Assembly: GCF_036227205.1 (NCBI RefSeq)
Contig: NZ_CP109442.1
Location: 9,672,001-9,736,000, forward strand
DNA length: 64,000 nucleotides
Direction: 5' to 3'
Source: Amycolatopsis sp. NBC_01480
Lineage (GTDB): Bacteria > Actinomycetota > Actinomycetes > Mycobacteriales > Pseudonocardiaceae
The notes beneath the pieces are model-generated. The model did not search any database. It was not told the DNA's origin and saw only the letters and a list, made by a program, of their open reading frames with translations. The position numbers were made by a program, and so were the translations under genes. Of this stretch, positions 43,665 to 54,289 are shown piece by piece. The number at the start of each line of letters is the position of its first letter. The stretch's first letter is position 1.

Positions 43665-43907
43665 CGCGGAACAAAGGCCGCAACAGGTTGCGGGGAGCAC
43701 CAGCCGGCGAACGTCGTACTTCCCAGCCAGCAGCCCGGGAGCGCCGCGCCGGTGCTGCCGGAATGTGGACCGCGCCGCCAGGCCTCGCGAGGGCTGATGC
43801 GGCGGTGAGTCTCCCGGCGAGACCCGGCCGCTGCGCGGCACGAGGCAGCCGGCTTGCCCGGGGAACGCACGGAGCCCGGCGACACAGGCGAGCCGGGCAT
43901 GGATGGG
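43665..43907. other. Non-coding stretch
   Basis: No supportable gene. Confidence 0.3.
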
Positions 43908-44080
43908 TCATTTGCCGCGCCGTCCCGGCACGAACTCCTGGAGTTTCGTCTTCACCCCCTGTGCCAACAGGTGCAGAGCATTGGGATCGCCCCTCAGCAC
44001 GGCCTGGGCGGCGGACTTCATCTGCTCGAACGTCGCGCGGGGCGGGATCGGCGGCTGCGGGATGCGGGCAAGTCCCGCGA
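43908..44080 (-). pseudogene. C-terminal tail of a thiamine-pyrophosphate-requiring enzyme (pyruvate oxidase/PoxB-like)
   Basis: The frame ARIPQPPIPPRATFEQMKSA then QAVLRGDPNALHLLAQGVKT and ending LQEFVPGRRGK matches the last ~55 residues of actinobacterial TPP-requiring enzymes. Upstream sequence does not continue the protein, so it is a relic. Confidence 0.5.
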
Positions 44081-44691
44081 CCCAGTCGAGAAACTGACCG
44101 AATCCGCGGGAGCGCGGGAGGCCGGCAGCCGTACGACCCGGACGTGCCAAGACCGGGTCGTACGCAGCACGTTGGGGAACTCCGGCGCGGTCTGCCTCCC
44201 GGGTACCGCGGCACGGATCCGTACTGGGAGACGCGGTGCGGGTTGGCAGGCGGTTCCACCCGACGCCGGTGCGGCACCAGGCACCCGGTTGTCTTCCAGC
44301 GCGGCACGCTTGCGGCCAGGGGTGCGTAACGCCTCGGCCGCACGAGATCAGCGACGCCGGCCGCGCCCGCTATAGGTGGTTCGACCAGCCGACCGCAGTC
44401 GCCTGCCTTCCTCCAGGCACAAGCTGTGGCGTGGATGGCTCGGCGGCAAGCGGGGGGTCCTGCCGCCGAGCCGGCTGACGTGATCGAAACGACCGGGGGG
44501 CGTGCCGCATCGATCACGTCAGCACAGAAGACGAGGGCGTGGCTCCCCTGTCGTGACGGCCAGGCGTGATGATCACCGGATCGGGTGGCCGGCACCGCGT
44601 GGGGGCATCGCCCAGATGTTCGACCGCTTCGCGTGACGGATCAGCGAGGCCGGCCCCGCGCAGAAAGATGTCGAGCGGCTCACCGGCCACG
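44081..44691. other. Non-coding or degraded stretch
   Basis: No gene recognised on either strand; short frames only. Confidence 0.35.
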
Positions 44692-44744
44692 CGGTGGCAG
44701 CTGTACTCACCGCCCGGTGTCTACCACTGGTATGACCAGGTGGT
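44692..44744. repeat. Dispersed inverted repeat, copy 1
   Basis: This ~53-bp segment and the reverse complement of 52732-52782 agree at about 45 positions, with one 2-base gap; a shared core is CTGGTATGACCAGGTGGT. In both copies the reading TTWSYQ occurs, at the end of the hypothetical gene here. Confidence 0.55.
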
Positions 44745-45131
44745 GCGATCGGACTCAGGCTGAGTGATCCGAACCGGGTCGCCTTCCTGTGCCGGCGACC
44801 GTCCGCGCGCAGAATGGCCGGGCACCCTGACCCGGTCCCGCCGGACCGCCGCGAGTCTGCCGTGAGCCGCGATGAGGTCGGTGCAGGCTAGTTCGTGTCG
44901 GCCTTCGGCCGCCGAGCCCACTGCCTGGCGCACCAGGATGATGACCTCCGGAGCGCAGCCGGCGAGATCGTCCGCCGCACGGTCGGCGGTCTGCGCCACC
45001 CCGGTCAGCATGATCACGACTTCCGCCGACTCCGGCGCTACGGTCATTGTCGCCGCGAGCAGCCGCAATTGGTGCTGAAGTGACACGAGATGGCCACTCT
45101 GCGGACTTTCCGGCGCCGGGTCTGCGTGCAT
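44721..45131 (-). CDS. Hypothetical helical protein
   Basis: 136 residues from ATG 45131 (GAGGG 9 bases upstream). Helical, with LVSLQHQLRLLAATMTVAPE, VVIMLTGVAQTADRAADDLA and EVIILVRQAVGSAAEGRHEL. No family recognised. Its last codons lie in the dispersed repeat, so the original 3' end may have been replaced. Confidence 0.5.
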   Translation of the reverse strand: MHADPAPESPQSGHLVSLQHQLRLLAATMTVAPESAEVVIMLTGVAQTADRAADDLAGCAPEVIILVRQAVGSAAEGRHELACTDLIAAHGRLAAVRRDRVRVPGHSARGRSPAQEGDPVRITQPESDRTTWSYQW

Positions 45132-45212
45132 CGGGTGATCCCTCATCTGCGTTTGATGCGGAGGGTGTGACGGTGTGGGTGGCGATAAGATGATCTTGCC
45201 GGGTAGGCTCGA

Positions 45213-45254
45213 TTTGTGTGTCGAGCCGGATCATTTGTGTGTCGAGCCGGATCA
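45213..45254. repeat. Tandem 21-bp duplication
   Basis: Two perfect adjacent copies of a 21-bp unit (45213-45233 and 45234-45254) containing GTGTGTCGAGCCGGATCA, in a non-coding stretch upstream of the gene that starts at 45131. Confidence 0.7.
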
Positions 45255-46408
45255 ATCGATTGGTTGAGCGTAGAGCTGCCGGAGAGTGCCAGCATTCCGA
45301 AGAGTGAGAATCACTCGACCTCCCCTTCGCCGAGGCCGAGATTTCCCTGATTCCGAACAACACCTACTCGAAGTAGAGGGTCGCTGAATCGGCGGTTTGC
45401 ATATTCACCGGGTCGAAGGTTGATGCTTGCGCTCCGTCGCCGCAGGGACCTTGCGGTGCCGTAGCCGTAGCGGCCACGCGTCGCAGGGTGGGCGGATCTG
45501 CCCGGCATGCGTGGACACTGAACACCCGCAGCCATTCAGGCGCTGCGGACGACGCCGACCGGTGCCACGCGGGACCGATCCGCCAAACCTGCCGGGCACA
45601 CGGCCCCGCCCGCTACGAACCAGGCGGCGGGTACGGGTACCTGATGCGAGTCCACGCCCGCGGCGGGAACCCGCGCCATGCTGCCGGTGCCGCGCGGCGC
45701 CGTTCCCGCGGCGGCACCACGGGCGTGCCGGTCCGCGGCGCTGCTACCGAAGTCCCGCACAAGGCCGCGACGCATGCGGACGCGTCCGCCCTCGGCAGTC
45801 CGCCGCCGGGATCACAAAACGTACGAGTTCCATGTCTTCCGCATCGGCGCCGGGGCTGCTCGCCTCGTTCGAAGCGCCGGTCATCGGCGAACTGGGCTGC
45901 ACCGGCGACGCGGAGGCCGTGCTGCGCTGAGCGTTGGTCGTGGGCTCGCCGAGCGCCCTCGGTCAGCTGCCCGCTTCCCACTGCCGCCCGGAACCGGAAG
46001 CTTCCGGATCTGTGCGATGACGACGTCGGAGTCACGCGGATCGAACAGATCCATCGGGTTCGGCAAATGGCCGAGTCACCCTCTGAGGGAAGCGCGGAGA
46101 GCCGGCTGATCAGCTGTCCCGGGTTCTTCGTGGACGGGATCAGCGGCTCCTGCGCCTTGCTCGCCGCATCCCCGGCCGTGCGCAGTAGACCCTGCGATGC
46201 GCGATGACCATCGGGGAGTTCAGCGCCATGTGCGATCCGTCGGACTGGCAGCTTCCAGGTGATCCGCAGGATGCGCTGAGGTGTCGGCGTTCACGTCCTT
46301 CTGCGCGATGGTGATGCTGTCCGGACTGCCGAGCGGAGAGACCTTCGCACCGTGACGCCGGTGACCTCGGGCGCGGGCCGAGACCACCGGCGTGCCGGTT
46401 GTCCGGGC
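45255..46408. other. Long stretch without a supportable gene
   Basis: About 1.15 kb. Frames on both strands are Arg/Pro-rich. A short frame near 45,830-45,930 (MSSASAPGLLASFEAPVIGE, LGCTGDAEAVLR) reads like a gene start but stops after 33 codons. Confidence 0.4.
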
Positions 46409-46564
46409 TCAGAACCAGTGGGCACGCCCGCCGATACGGCGGCCGGTGCCGCCGAGGATGGCGAGGACGGCCCCGGCGACGGCGAGGACCGCGCCGATGG
46501 TGGTCAGCACGGGGATGCCGACGATCAGGCCGATCACGAGCAGGATGATTCCGAGAATGATCAC
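46409..46564 (-). CDS. Small two-helix membrane protein (DUF6131-like)
   Basis: 51 residues from GTG 46564. VIILGIILLVIGLIVGIPVL and TIGAVLAVAGAVLAILG form two hydrophobic helices, ending GRRIGGRAHWF. Proteins of this size and ending are widespread in actinobacteria. Function unknown. Confidence 0.7.
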   Translation of the reverse strand: MIILGIILLVIGLIVGIPVLTTIGAVLAVAGAVLAILGGTGRRIGGRAHWF

Positions 46565-46781
46565 GGTGACTCTTTCGGTTCGGGCGGCCGGATCGGGGTC
46601 CGGTCGCGAGGTGGGGACTGCTCCCCGATGCCCGCTTCGCGATCTCGCCAAACATGCGGTGGTCGAGAGACCGCCGGCCGGCGCTCGTGCAGGCGCAGGA
46701 GTGCTACGTCACGTGCCAACGCCGTTTGACCGGAGCCTCGCGGTGGTATCTGGTGCCGCGATTCAGGAACGGAGCGCCGCT

Positions 46782-47975
46782 GTGGATACGAGTTCTCGGC
46801 TTGACGGCCACGACGAGCCGACGGCCGGCCCGCCCGCCGTTCTGGGCGGCGGTCGCTACGAAGTCGGCCCTTTGGTCGGCGTGGGTGGAACGGCGCGGGT
46901 GTACCGGGGGTACGACCGGCGGTTCGGGCGGGATGTCGCGATCAAGATCTTTCGCAACGACGTCGTCGACATCGAGCAACGCCGGCGCCTTCGCGAGATC
47001 AGCATCCACCGCAGCATCGACCATCCCGGTGTCGTGTCACTGCTCGACACCGGAAGCGAAAACGGCCAGACCTACCTGGTCATGGAGTTCGTCGAGGGTG
47101 AGAACCTGGCCGAGCGGCTGCTCGCCGGTCCGATGACGCCCGGGCCGGCGACCGCGCTGACCCTCGTGCTGGCGGACACCCTGGACCACCTGCACCGGAT
47201 CGGTGTCACCCATCGCGACCTCAAGCCCGGCAACATCCTGCTCGGCGCCTCCGTCCCGCTCATCGCCGACTTCGGCATCTCCCATGCGCTTGGCGTCACG
47301 CGTATCACGGCGACCGGCACGGTCGCCGGCACCGCCGCCTACCTGGCCCCCGAGCAGGTGGCAGGCGAGCCCGTCGGCCCGCCGGCCGACATCTACGCGC
47401 TCGGGCTGGTCCTGCTCGAGTGTCTCACCGGTGAACTCGCGTACCCGGGCACCATGGTGGAGGCGGCGGTGGCCCGGCTGAGCAGGTCACCGTGGATTCC
47501 TCCCGACGTACCCGCGGCCATGGCGAGCCTCATCCGGCGCATGACCGCCCGGGAGCCGGCTTCCCGCCCCACGGCGGCTGAGATCCGCGAGGCGCTCGTC
47601 ACGTCGTCGCCATGGCCTCCTGCCACGACCGAACGCTCTGGGCGTCGGGCGAGGAGGCGCGTTGCGGCAGTTGCAGGCTCGTCGCTCGCCGTCGCGGCCC
47701 TCGCGACATCGCTTTTGATGGTTCGCGCGCCGGAAGCGACTCCGCCGCCGGGTCTCGTGCCATCGCCGACGACCTCGGCCGTCGCCGGGACGCTGCCGAC
47801 CGCCCGGGCGACCCTGCGAGTGCTCCCTTCAGCCAGCCCACCGGCCGGGGTGGGGGCTCCGGCCAGTACGGCACCTGCGCCTGATTTCGACTCGCCCGGA
47901 AAACCGGTTGCGAAGCAAAAACCTCCGGACAAGTCAAAAAAAGCAAAAAAACCAAAGGCTGGGCATTCGTCCTGA
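46782..47975 (+). CDS. Serine/threonine protein kinase, PknB type
   Basis: 397 residues from GTG 46782 (CGGAG upstream). Kinase domain ~20-275: glycine loop VGVGGTARVYRG, VAIKIF Lys, HRDLKPGN at 144-151, IADFGIS, and GTAAYLAPEQVAGEPVGPPA. A single membrane helix (VAGSSLAVAALATSLLMV) lies at ~300 and is followed by an extracellular Pro/Ala/Thr-rich stalk and a Lys-rich tail (KQKPPDKSKKAKKPKAG). No PASTA repeats. Sensor for an unknown external cue. Transcribed away from the DUF6131-like gene. Confidence 0.9.
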   Translation: MDTSSRLDGHDEPTAGPPAVLGGGRYEVGPLVGVGGTARVYRGYDRRFGRDVAIKIFRNDVVDIEQRRRLREISIHRSIDHPGVVSLLDTGSENGQTYLVMEFVEGENLAERLLAGPMTPGPATALTLVLADTLDHLHRIGVTHRDLKPGNILLGASVPLIADFGISHALGVTRITATGTVAGTAAYLAPEQVAGEPVGPPADIYALGLVLLECLTGELAYPGTMVEAAVARLSRSPWIPPDVPAAMASLIRRMTAREPASRPTAAEIREALVTSSPWPPATTERSGRRARRRVAAVAGSSLAVAALATSLLMVRAPEATPPPGLVPSPTTSAVAGTLPTARATLRVLPSASPPAGVGAPASTAPAPDFDSPGKPVAKQKPPDKSKKAKKPKAGHSS

Positions 47976-50350
47976 CCTGCCGGAGACCTGTGGCCACGTC
48001 GCTCGGTGCGGCCGACGTCCCGATTCGCCGTACGCCAAGAAGTTTCGTGGCATCGGGCCAGGCCTCCACCACCACTTCGCTTTGCCTGGCAGGAAACCTG
48101 CAGTGCGGCCGTCCGGAACCAGGACGCGCTGTCGGAAGGCTACTGGGACCGGACGATCGACCTTATGCCGCGGGAATCCAACCGGGATTTCCGGGAGCGT
48201 TTCCTGGTCGATCGGCCGAACGCGGTGCTGCCGTTGAGCACGACAGCGGCGGCCAGAAAGATCATCGAAACGCATACGATCTACTACTGAGTTCGCCCCC
48301 AAACGGTGGCGACTCCGGGGAACGGTCCGGGCTCTGCGCTCAGTCCTCGGCAGTGCCGGCCTCCGTAACTCGTCAAGGCGATCCGCGCCCAGTCGGCTCA
48401 GCGAGCCGCCAGGCTGCTTCGCTCGGGCAGAACTTGCCCGTGGGCTGCTTGATCCCAGGTGGTGTGCGTTGAGTCACGGCCGGGCCGAGCGCCGGCGCCA
48501 CCACCGCCGCCGGTTCCGTGCTGGCACGCCGGACGCGAGGGATGGCGTTGTTCTTGGAGAACGCCCGTGGACCGCGATGCTGGCGACGGTCTGCTGCGAA
48601 TGCGTCGGCGCTGACCCGCCGCGCGTCGAGGCTGAGGATGAGGCGCACCACTCGGACGACATTGGCGTCGGATGCGGCCGCCATCGACGGCATCGACTTC
48701 GCGAATGCCGTCATCGCCTCCTCGTCGTCCAGTTCCAGCTGTGCCGGCAATGCCACCCGGGCGCAGCTGAAAGCCCGCTTCGTCATCCGACGCGCCTTCG
48801 CTCGCCGAGCATCCGCCCGTCGGATTTCCGCGTCTGTCCTTATCGGAACGCATCCGCGACCACGTCGGCTTGTGATGTGTACCCGCAGTCGTCGCCACCT
48901 CGCTCCGCCCGGTCGCTCCGGTTGGACGGGACTGCCGCGAACCCGGTGTCACCGCTATCACTCGAAGGGAGATAGCGATAGGGGTAGGCGTCCTGCTTGA
49001 GGGGTGGGGGCCGTCTGGGCTGCCCGAACGAGCTGGGCTCTCGCCGGCGAAATCACTCGGCTCGGGCATTGTGGCGCGACGGCGGTACTGAGATCGTTCG
49101 AAATCGCGAACCCGGTATTTTGCGCTCGGCTGCGGAGGGAACTTTGGACGACGGCGAGCTCGGTCACCTGGGCCGGTCGGTGACGAACGGTGAGGCGTCA
49201 TCCGACTTGTGTCCTGGTACGGGCGTCACCTACACCGCAGGAGGGCGCCGGGACGACGTGCCGGCGCGTCGGCACGGGACGGTCGCGGGCCGCGTGCTCC
49301 ACGATCGGTTCTTGAACACGAGCTGGGTGCCGATCCGGCCGGATCGCAGCGCCGACGATATTCCGCCCCAGTGGGTACGCAGTCGTGACATCGTCGCGGT
49401 CGACCAGTGGCCCCATACCTGAGGCAAGACGCCGGCCTTCGGGATTCGGTTCGCGCTGCTCGCCCGCCGGATCGCGTGGTCAGCATCCCGCACTTCCGCA
49501 AGTGCCGGAGAATTCCGGTGGATGACACGATCCGGTGATCCAGCGAAGATCGGCACGGTTCTGCGGCACATCCGCTCGCCGATACATGATGATCTTGATG
49601 CGCGGGAAATCGGTGGATGCCGGTCACCCGCGTCGACAGGTATCCGGGGGCGAGCTGCCGTCGGGGGGCAATCAGCTCGACCTCGGATATCCTCGTACGC
49701 CACCCGCCGCGATTCGGCGTTGTTCCGAGGTGTTGCCGGGTGGCCTGCAGCAGGGCGGCATACGAATTGCGTTCGTGCTCCAGGTGCACGGAGGCTCGAG
49801 ACAGTTCGCGCCCGGTTGGCTCGTGCCCGTAGTCCACGACGGCCGGCTCGGCACGCAATTCTGCTGCTGGCGCGTTGGTAAAGGATCAGGTCTCCGTGCC
49901 GAAGTGGCAGATGGAGTTGATTGCTTTGGTCAGCGTGCTCGCGGGTGTGTTGGCCTCCTGATGGTGACGCGTCAACCCGGTTTTCCGGGGCCGCGGGATC
50001 CGGCGGGGTGAGCCGAGCCGGCGGACGGAACAGGAGCGCCGGAGTGCGCGGCAGGGTTCGTATGTTTCTGGAGCCGGCCCGGGGTTCACAGGCATGACAA
50101 TTCAAATGAGGCCCCGATGACGCGAGCGGTGGCCATTTATCCGGCTTCCGTTCGCCGCGTGGTCTCTGGCCAACCAGTCTCCTGAGCGGCAACGCGGCTA
50201 TGTCAACAGCGACCGCGCCGGAACGTCGACGGGGTCGCAGCACGACGATGGTGTCGAGCTGTCGGTGCAAGGTGAACGCGTACGAGCACGGGTAGCCGCC
50301 GGGCAGCCGACCTGGGCGAGGAGTCGCTCTTTACCGCCTGTTCAGTGGGA
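47976..50350. other. 2.4-kb stretch without a confident gene
   Basis: Two frames are worth noting. 48006-48290 (+) ends DRTIDLMPRESNRDFRERFL and TTAAARKIIETHTIYY and reads as plausible coding text. 48373-48786 (-), MTKRAFSCARVALPAQLELD then DEEAMTAFAKSMPSMAAASD, may be a small hypothetical protein. Neither has a recognised family or strong start. The remainder, including 48.8-50.3 kb, gives only low-complexity frames. Degraded DNA is the likely reading. Confidence 0.4.
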
Positions 50351-51550
50351 TCAGGAGCAGGTGGTGGGTGCGGGTCGCCCGGCGAAGCGGTCGCCCAGCC
50401 AGGCGAGCGCGGCGGGCAGTCCGGCGGTCTCGCCGGCGATGTGGTCACCAGGCACGAGAGTGAACGCGGCGCGGACGCCGGCGGCGCACCAGGCGCGGTT
50501 CAGGGCCCGCGCTTGGCCGAGCGGGACGATTTCGTCGAGGGCGGCGTGGTACTGGAACACGGGCATGGTCGGTGCCGGTCGGGTAATCAGGTTGTTCTCC
50601 GCGTACACGGCGGCGACGTCGGGGCGTGCGTCGAACTGCTGGATAGTTTCGCCGGTGGAGTAGTCGCTGAACTTCTTCAGCGGAAAACCGGCGAGGGTCT
50701 GCACCACGCACTGGGTCTTCAGGGTCGCTTCGGTGGCTTTGCCGACGGCGCTGAGGGAGCCGTCGAGGGGGAACCGGGCGGGGTAGGCCTGCTGCAGGCC
50801 GATCAGCGCGTACAGCTGCAGGCCCTCTCCGATCAGGCTGCCGTCGAGTGATTCGGCGACGTTCGCGATGTCGGCCGGCACACCGCCGGACACGTCGGTG
50901 ATCAGCCGCAGGTCCGGCGCGTACGCCGGGGCCAGTGACGCCGCCCAGCTCGACGCGCCGCCACCTTGGGAGTAGCCCATGGTGGCCCACCGCGTCGCCG
51001 GGGAAATGCCCGTTCCCGGCACGGAAGCGGCCGCGCGGGCCATGTCCAGCACGGTGTGTGCCTCGGAGACCCCGGCGACGTAGGTGGGGGTGGACCCGGT
51101 GGTGTAACCCTCGTAGTCGCTGACCACGACGCCCCAGCCCTGGCCCAGCAGGAGCGTGACCGGTTCCAGTTCCTGCTCGGTGGAGGTGGCGAACTGCTTG
51201 GACGGCGCGCACTGCTGCCCAAGGCCCTGGGTGCCGACCGCGAGGTCTACCCACGGCCGGGGACCGGCGCCGAGCCAGGGCAGCCGAGGAGTGAACACCG
51301 TGCCAGTGACCGCGATGTCGGCGTCGCGGGCGTCGCGGGAGTGGTACATGACCGTGGTGGCCGTCGCGGTCAACGCGGTTGCCAGAGCCGGCATCGGCTG
51401 GGTGCGGATGACTGCGCCAGGCGGCCCGGCCGGCAGCGGCGAGAGCGGCTGGTAGAAGTCCACCGGCCCGGCGGACGCCGCGGTCGGCGACACCATCGCC
51501 GCGAGCAGCGCGGCGAGGCAGAGCAGGCTCATGACCACAGAACGACGCAA
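50351..51550 (-). CDS. Secreted lipase/esterase of the LIP (secretory lipase) family
   Basis: 399 residues. Signal peptide MRRSVVMSLLCLAALLAAMV with cleavage near TAASA-GP. Alpha/beta hydrolase with GYSQGG, nucleophile Ser194, GWGVVVSDYEGYTTGS before it, and the acid and base near the end (YHAALDEIVPLG and VPGDHIAGE). Layout matches secretory lipases of the LIP family, which are common in actinobacteria and fungi. Complete and well-coding, a contrast to the degraded DNA around it. Confidence 0.88.
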   Translation of the reverse strand: MRRSVVMSLLCLAALLAAMVSPTAASAGPVDFYQPLSPLPAGPPGAVIRTQPMPALATALTATATTVMYHSRDARDADIAVTGTVFTPRLPWLGAGPRPWVDLAVGTQGLGQQCAPSKQFATSTEQELEPVTLLLGQGWGVVVSDYEGYTTGSTPTYVAGVSEAHTVLDMARAAASVPGTGISPATRWATMGYSQGGGASSWAASLAPAYAPDLRLITDVSGGVPADIANVAESLDGSLIGEGLQLYALIGLQQAYPARFPLDGSLSAVGKATEATLKTQCVVQTLAGFPLKKFSDYSTGETIQQFDARPDVAAVYAENNLITRPAPTMPVFQYHAALDEIVPLGQARALNRAWCAAGVRAAFTLVPGDHIAGETAGLPAALAWLGDRFAGRPAPTTCS

Positions 51551-51819
51551 CGTATCCCCATCTCACTCGATTGGCCGGCGACTGGCGGTCCCCGCTCGGT
51601 TCACCGTCACAACATCATGCGCTACGTCGGATCCGATGTCGCGGCTGGAGAAGTGCCAGCCGCGGCACGCTGCCGCGCGCCGAACAGGGCGGAGCTGTTC
51701 TTCAAGGCCCCGACGGCGACCTGGCTCAGGAAGAGCTGCTGCGGGCGCGGGTGCCGGTCGGGCGCCGGGAGAGGCCGAGAGCGCCGAATCGCTCCGCGCT
51801 CACGGCCGGTACGCGGACA
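51551..51819. other. Non-coding stretch
   Basis: No supportable gene. Promoter of the lipase should lie at the left edge. Confidence 0.3.
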
Positions 51820-52382
51820 TCATGCGGATTCGAGGGGGCCCAGCAGCCAGCTGCCCGCGGAGCCCGGTGCGTCGTCGAAGTAGTACTCGCGGATTGCCTC
51901 CAGGAGGTCGTCGGTGGTGATGAAGCCGTCGGCGTCCCCGTCGAGCCGGCGGAACGCCTCCTGAGCGTCCGGTTCCGGGAGGTTCATCAGCCGACCGGTC
52001 CACCGCACGTGCTCGTCCGCGACCAGTTTGCCGTCGCGTCGACGTCGGCGATCTCCATGATCACGTCGAGAAACGGCCGGTACCCTGCGTCGAAGGACTC
52101 CGGGGTTTCCAGCATTCCCGCCGCGAAGGCCGCTTTGTACTCGGCCGGGCTGATCCGGCTGTCGTGGTCGGTGTCGGCGACCATGGCCAGGTGTTCCCAC
52201 AGACCCAGGCACAACCCGTCCAGCCGCTGCCGGACGGGGGAACCCGGGCCGTGACCGAACTCTTCGGCCAGCCGGGTGGCTGCCGCGACGAAATCTGCCC
52301 GCGCGACGAAACCGTCACCGTCGGTGTCGTAGGTCTGGAACCGCCGAGCCAGTTTCCGGTCGAGGAACGCCGAAACTTCCAT
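51820..52382 (-). pseudogene. EF-hand calcium-binding protein (calerythrin-like), one frameshift
   Basis: Four EF-hand loops are visible: [39 protein letters not shown] and [13 protein letters not shown]. The third is split: near 52,036 one base is missing, so the first two and a half hands are in one frame and the rest in another. With that base restored the protein is ~188 residues, as expected of calerythrin-type proteins. Sequence error or recent inactivation cannot be separated. Confidence 0.75.
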
Positions 52383-52731
52383 GGTCTTCCCGTCCGGAGC
52401 GCCGAGACATGATCAGGACGCGTCACAGCAAAGCCGAGTCCTGTGGCTCCGGGCAAGAGGCCAATCCGGCGATCTTGCCCACCTGGTACGACCCGTGCCC
52501 TGGTACCGGCGCACTTGGATCTCGCATCCGTTCGTGCCGGCTGTGCGCAGGCCGCGCGCGCGTCGCTGTTCACCGTCGGTCTCTGCGATGCTCCGCCGCG
52601 CAGTCCGAGTCGAAGCGCGAACGTGGACGCTACCCGCACCTGGTCGAATCGTTGATCGAAGCAGGCGCGGCGCAGGGAACCTTCGGCAAGGACCGCGGCG
52701 TCCGGCTCTCCGCGCTCGCCCGTTCGAGATG
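52383..52731. other. Stretch without a confident gene
   Basis: A plus-strand frame ending HLVESLIEAGAAQGTFGKDR near 52,720 might be the relic of a gene; its upstream part is Arg-rich and unconvincing. Confidence 0.35.
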
Positions 52732-52782
52732 ACCACCTGGTCATACCAGCGGTGGACCGGGCGGCGGGTACAGCTGTCACCG
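52732..52782. repeat. Dispersed inverted repeat, copy 2
   Basis: Inverted counterpart of 44692-44744, ~85% alike. It encodes TTWSYQRW on the plus strand. Confidence 0.55.
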
Positions 52783-52942
52783 TGTATCCGACGAGCTGCT
52801 CGACATCTTTCCTGTGTGGGGCCGGACATCCAGGATCAGACGATTTCTTTGGGCATCAGCCGAGAATACTACAGGTGTGGGTCTCCGCCATGAGCCGGAG
52901 CGCCCGGAATCGGGAACACGATCTCGAGGGAAGGTGGTCGAC

Positions 52943-53146
52943 ATGGGCGGGATTGCTGCGGTGAAGGGACCGAATCGGGAGATTGCCGAGCACGCGGCCG
53001 AACACAACCAGCTGGCCTATGCGCAGGTGTACGCGACATTGAGCGTGGCCGCGGCGATTGACCGGCTGGCCTCCGTGCTGGCTGGTCGAGGTCCGGTGGC
53101 AGGCGAGCACGGATCTCACCCTGACACGGCTTGGACACACCGCTGA
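52943..53146 (+). CDS. Small hypothetical helical protein
   Basis: 67 residues from ATG 52943 with GGAAGG upstream. MGGIAAVKGPNREIAEHAAE then HNQLAYAQVYATLSVAAAID is a plausible amphipathic helical protein. Family unknown. Confidence 0.5.
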   Translation: MGGIAAVKGPNREIAEHAAEHNQLAYAQVYATLSVAAAIDRLASVLAGRGPVAGEHGSHPDTAWTHR

Positions 53147-53299
53147 GAATGTCTCGTAACCCGGTGTCGGGCCGGCTGGGGCGATAGTCGATCACGTTGT
53201 TGTGGCGCGGGGTGACCACGCCGTCGCGACCGGAGTGGATTGCCCCGTTCACCTGACTGAAGCCGGGTCAGTCCCGCACGCTGGCGCCACCCGATCACG
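53147..53299. other. Non-coding stretch left of the recombinase relic
   Basis: No gene seen. Confidence 0.3.
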
Positions 53300-54165
53300 C
53301 CACGGCAAGGTCAACGGCCCCCGTCAAGTGAGCCTGGGTCCCGCGAACCCGGCCCACGAACCGCTGATCCCGAAATGGATGTACGACGAATTCGCCGCCC
53401 GCCGCAACGGCAGACAAGGATCCAGAGCCGGCGCAGAGCCAAACCCGCATCCCCAGACCCGGCGAACCCATCTGTTTCGCGGGACGGTTCTTCTGTCTCT
53501 GCGGCCGTCGCATGGTCGGCGAGCCCCGGCACGGCCATACCTACTACCTGTGCCGGCCAAGCAACAACAACCGCGGCAGGCCCGACAAGTACGTCGGCCA
53601 CCCGAAGACGCTTTACCTCCGAAGACACCATCCTCGATGCCGTCGCCGGATTCCTCGCCGACCGCGTCTTCGGGCCCGAGCGGCAATCCATCCTCGCAGA
53701 CCGGTTAGCGGGGATCGATGACCACGAGGCCCAGGAGCGGAGGGCGCACAGCGAGCGGATCGAGCAGAACCTGAACGACCTGGCCAAGAAGCAGAACTCC
53801 GTCCTGCAGCAAGCCATGGACGGCGACCCCGCCGATGCCTTCACCAAAGCCCTCCGCAGCCGCTACAACGACCTCGAAACTCAGCGCGTCGACCTGGCCG
53901 CAAAGCTGGCCACCGTGACCCAGGCGACCAGCGCCGAGCCTGACAAGCCGAGTTCGGAGGACCTGTCGCTGCTGGACTCGCTCCCCCCTACCTCGCCGTC
54001 AACCTGGCCAAGGCACCCACGAACCTGCTTCGGACGCTCTTCGAGGTGATCCAGCTACGCATCCAGACTCATGACCAGGGCGAACATGGCACACTGAGCA
54101 TTACTTTGCCGCGGATCAGGTGCCTGAGATCGCGAGCACCGCAGAAAGGATCAGCGACCAGATGA
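53300..54165 (+). pseudogene. C-terminal part of a large serine recombinase, with several frameshifts
   Basis: Pieces in order: PAHEPLIPKWMYDEFAARRN and AEPNPHPQTRRTHLFRG (end of the recombinase domain); CLCGRRMVGEPRHGHTYYLC (zinc ribbon, next frame); EDTILDAVAGFLADRVFGPE and ERIEQNLNDLAKKQNSVLQQ (coiled coil, third frame); then YLAVNLAKAPTNLLRTLFEV and IQLRIQTHDQGEHG (another frame change near 53,985). The catalytic N-terminal domain is missing. It is a different lineage from the intact integrase at 18564. Relic of an older element in this degraded tract. Confidence 0.75.
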
Positions 54166-54289
54166 ACCCACAAGAGAAGCCCGGCACAGGCGCCGAGGAG
54201 CTTGTGGGGTTCTGATTGTGCCCCCGGCCCAGTCGGCGACCGGCCTCAGCACAGAACCGGCTGGCGGCCGAACCAGCGGGCGTGCCGTT

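Noticed and set aside
44081..44691. Possible gene starting MFDRFA near 44,610
   Set aside because: It stops after a few codons and the continuation in other frames has no family resemblance.
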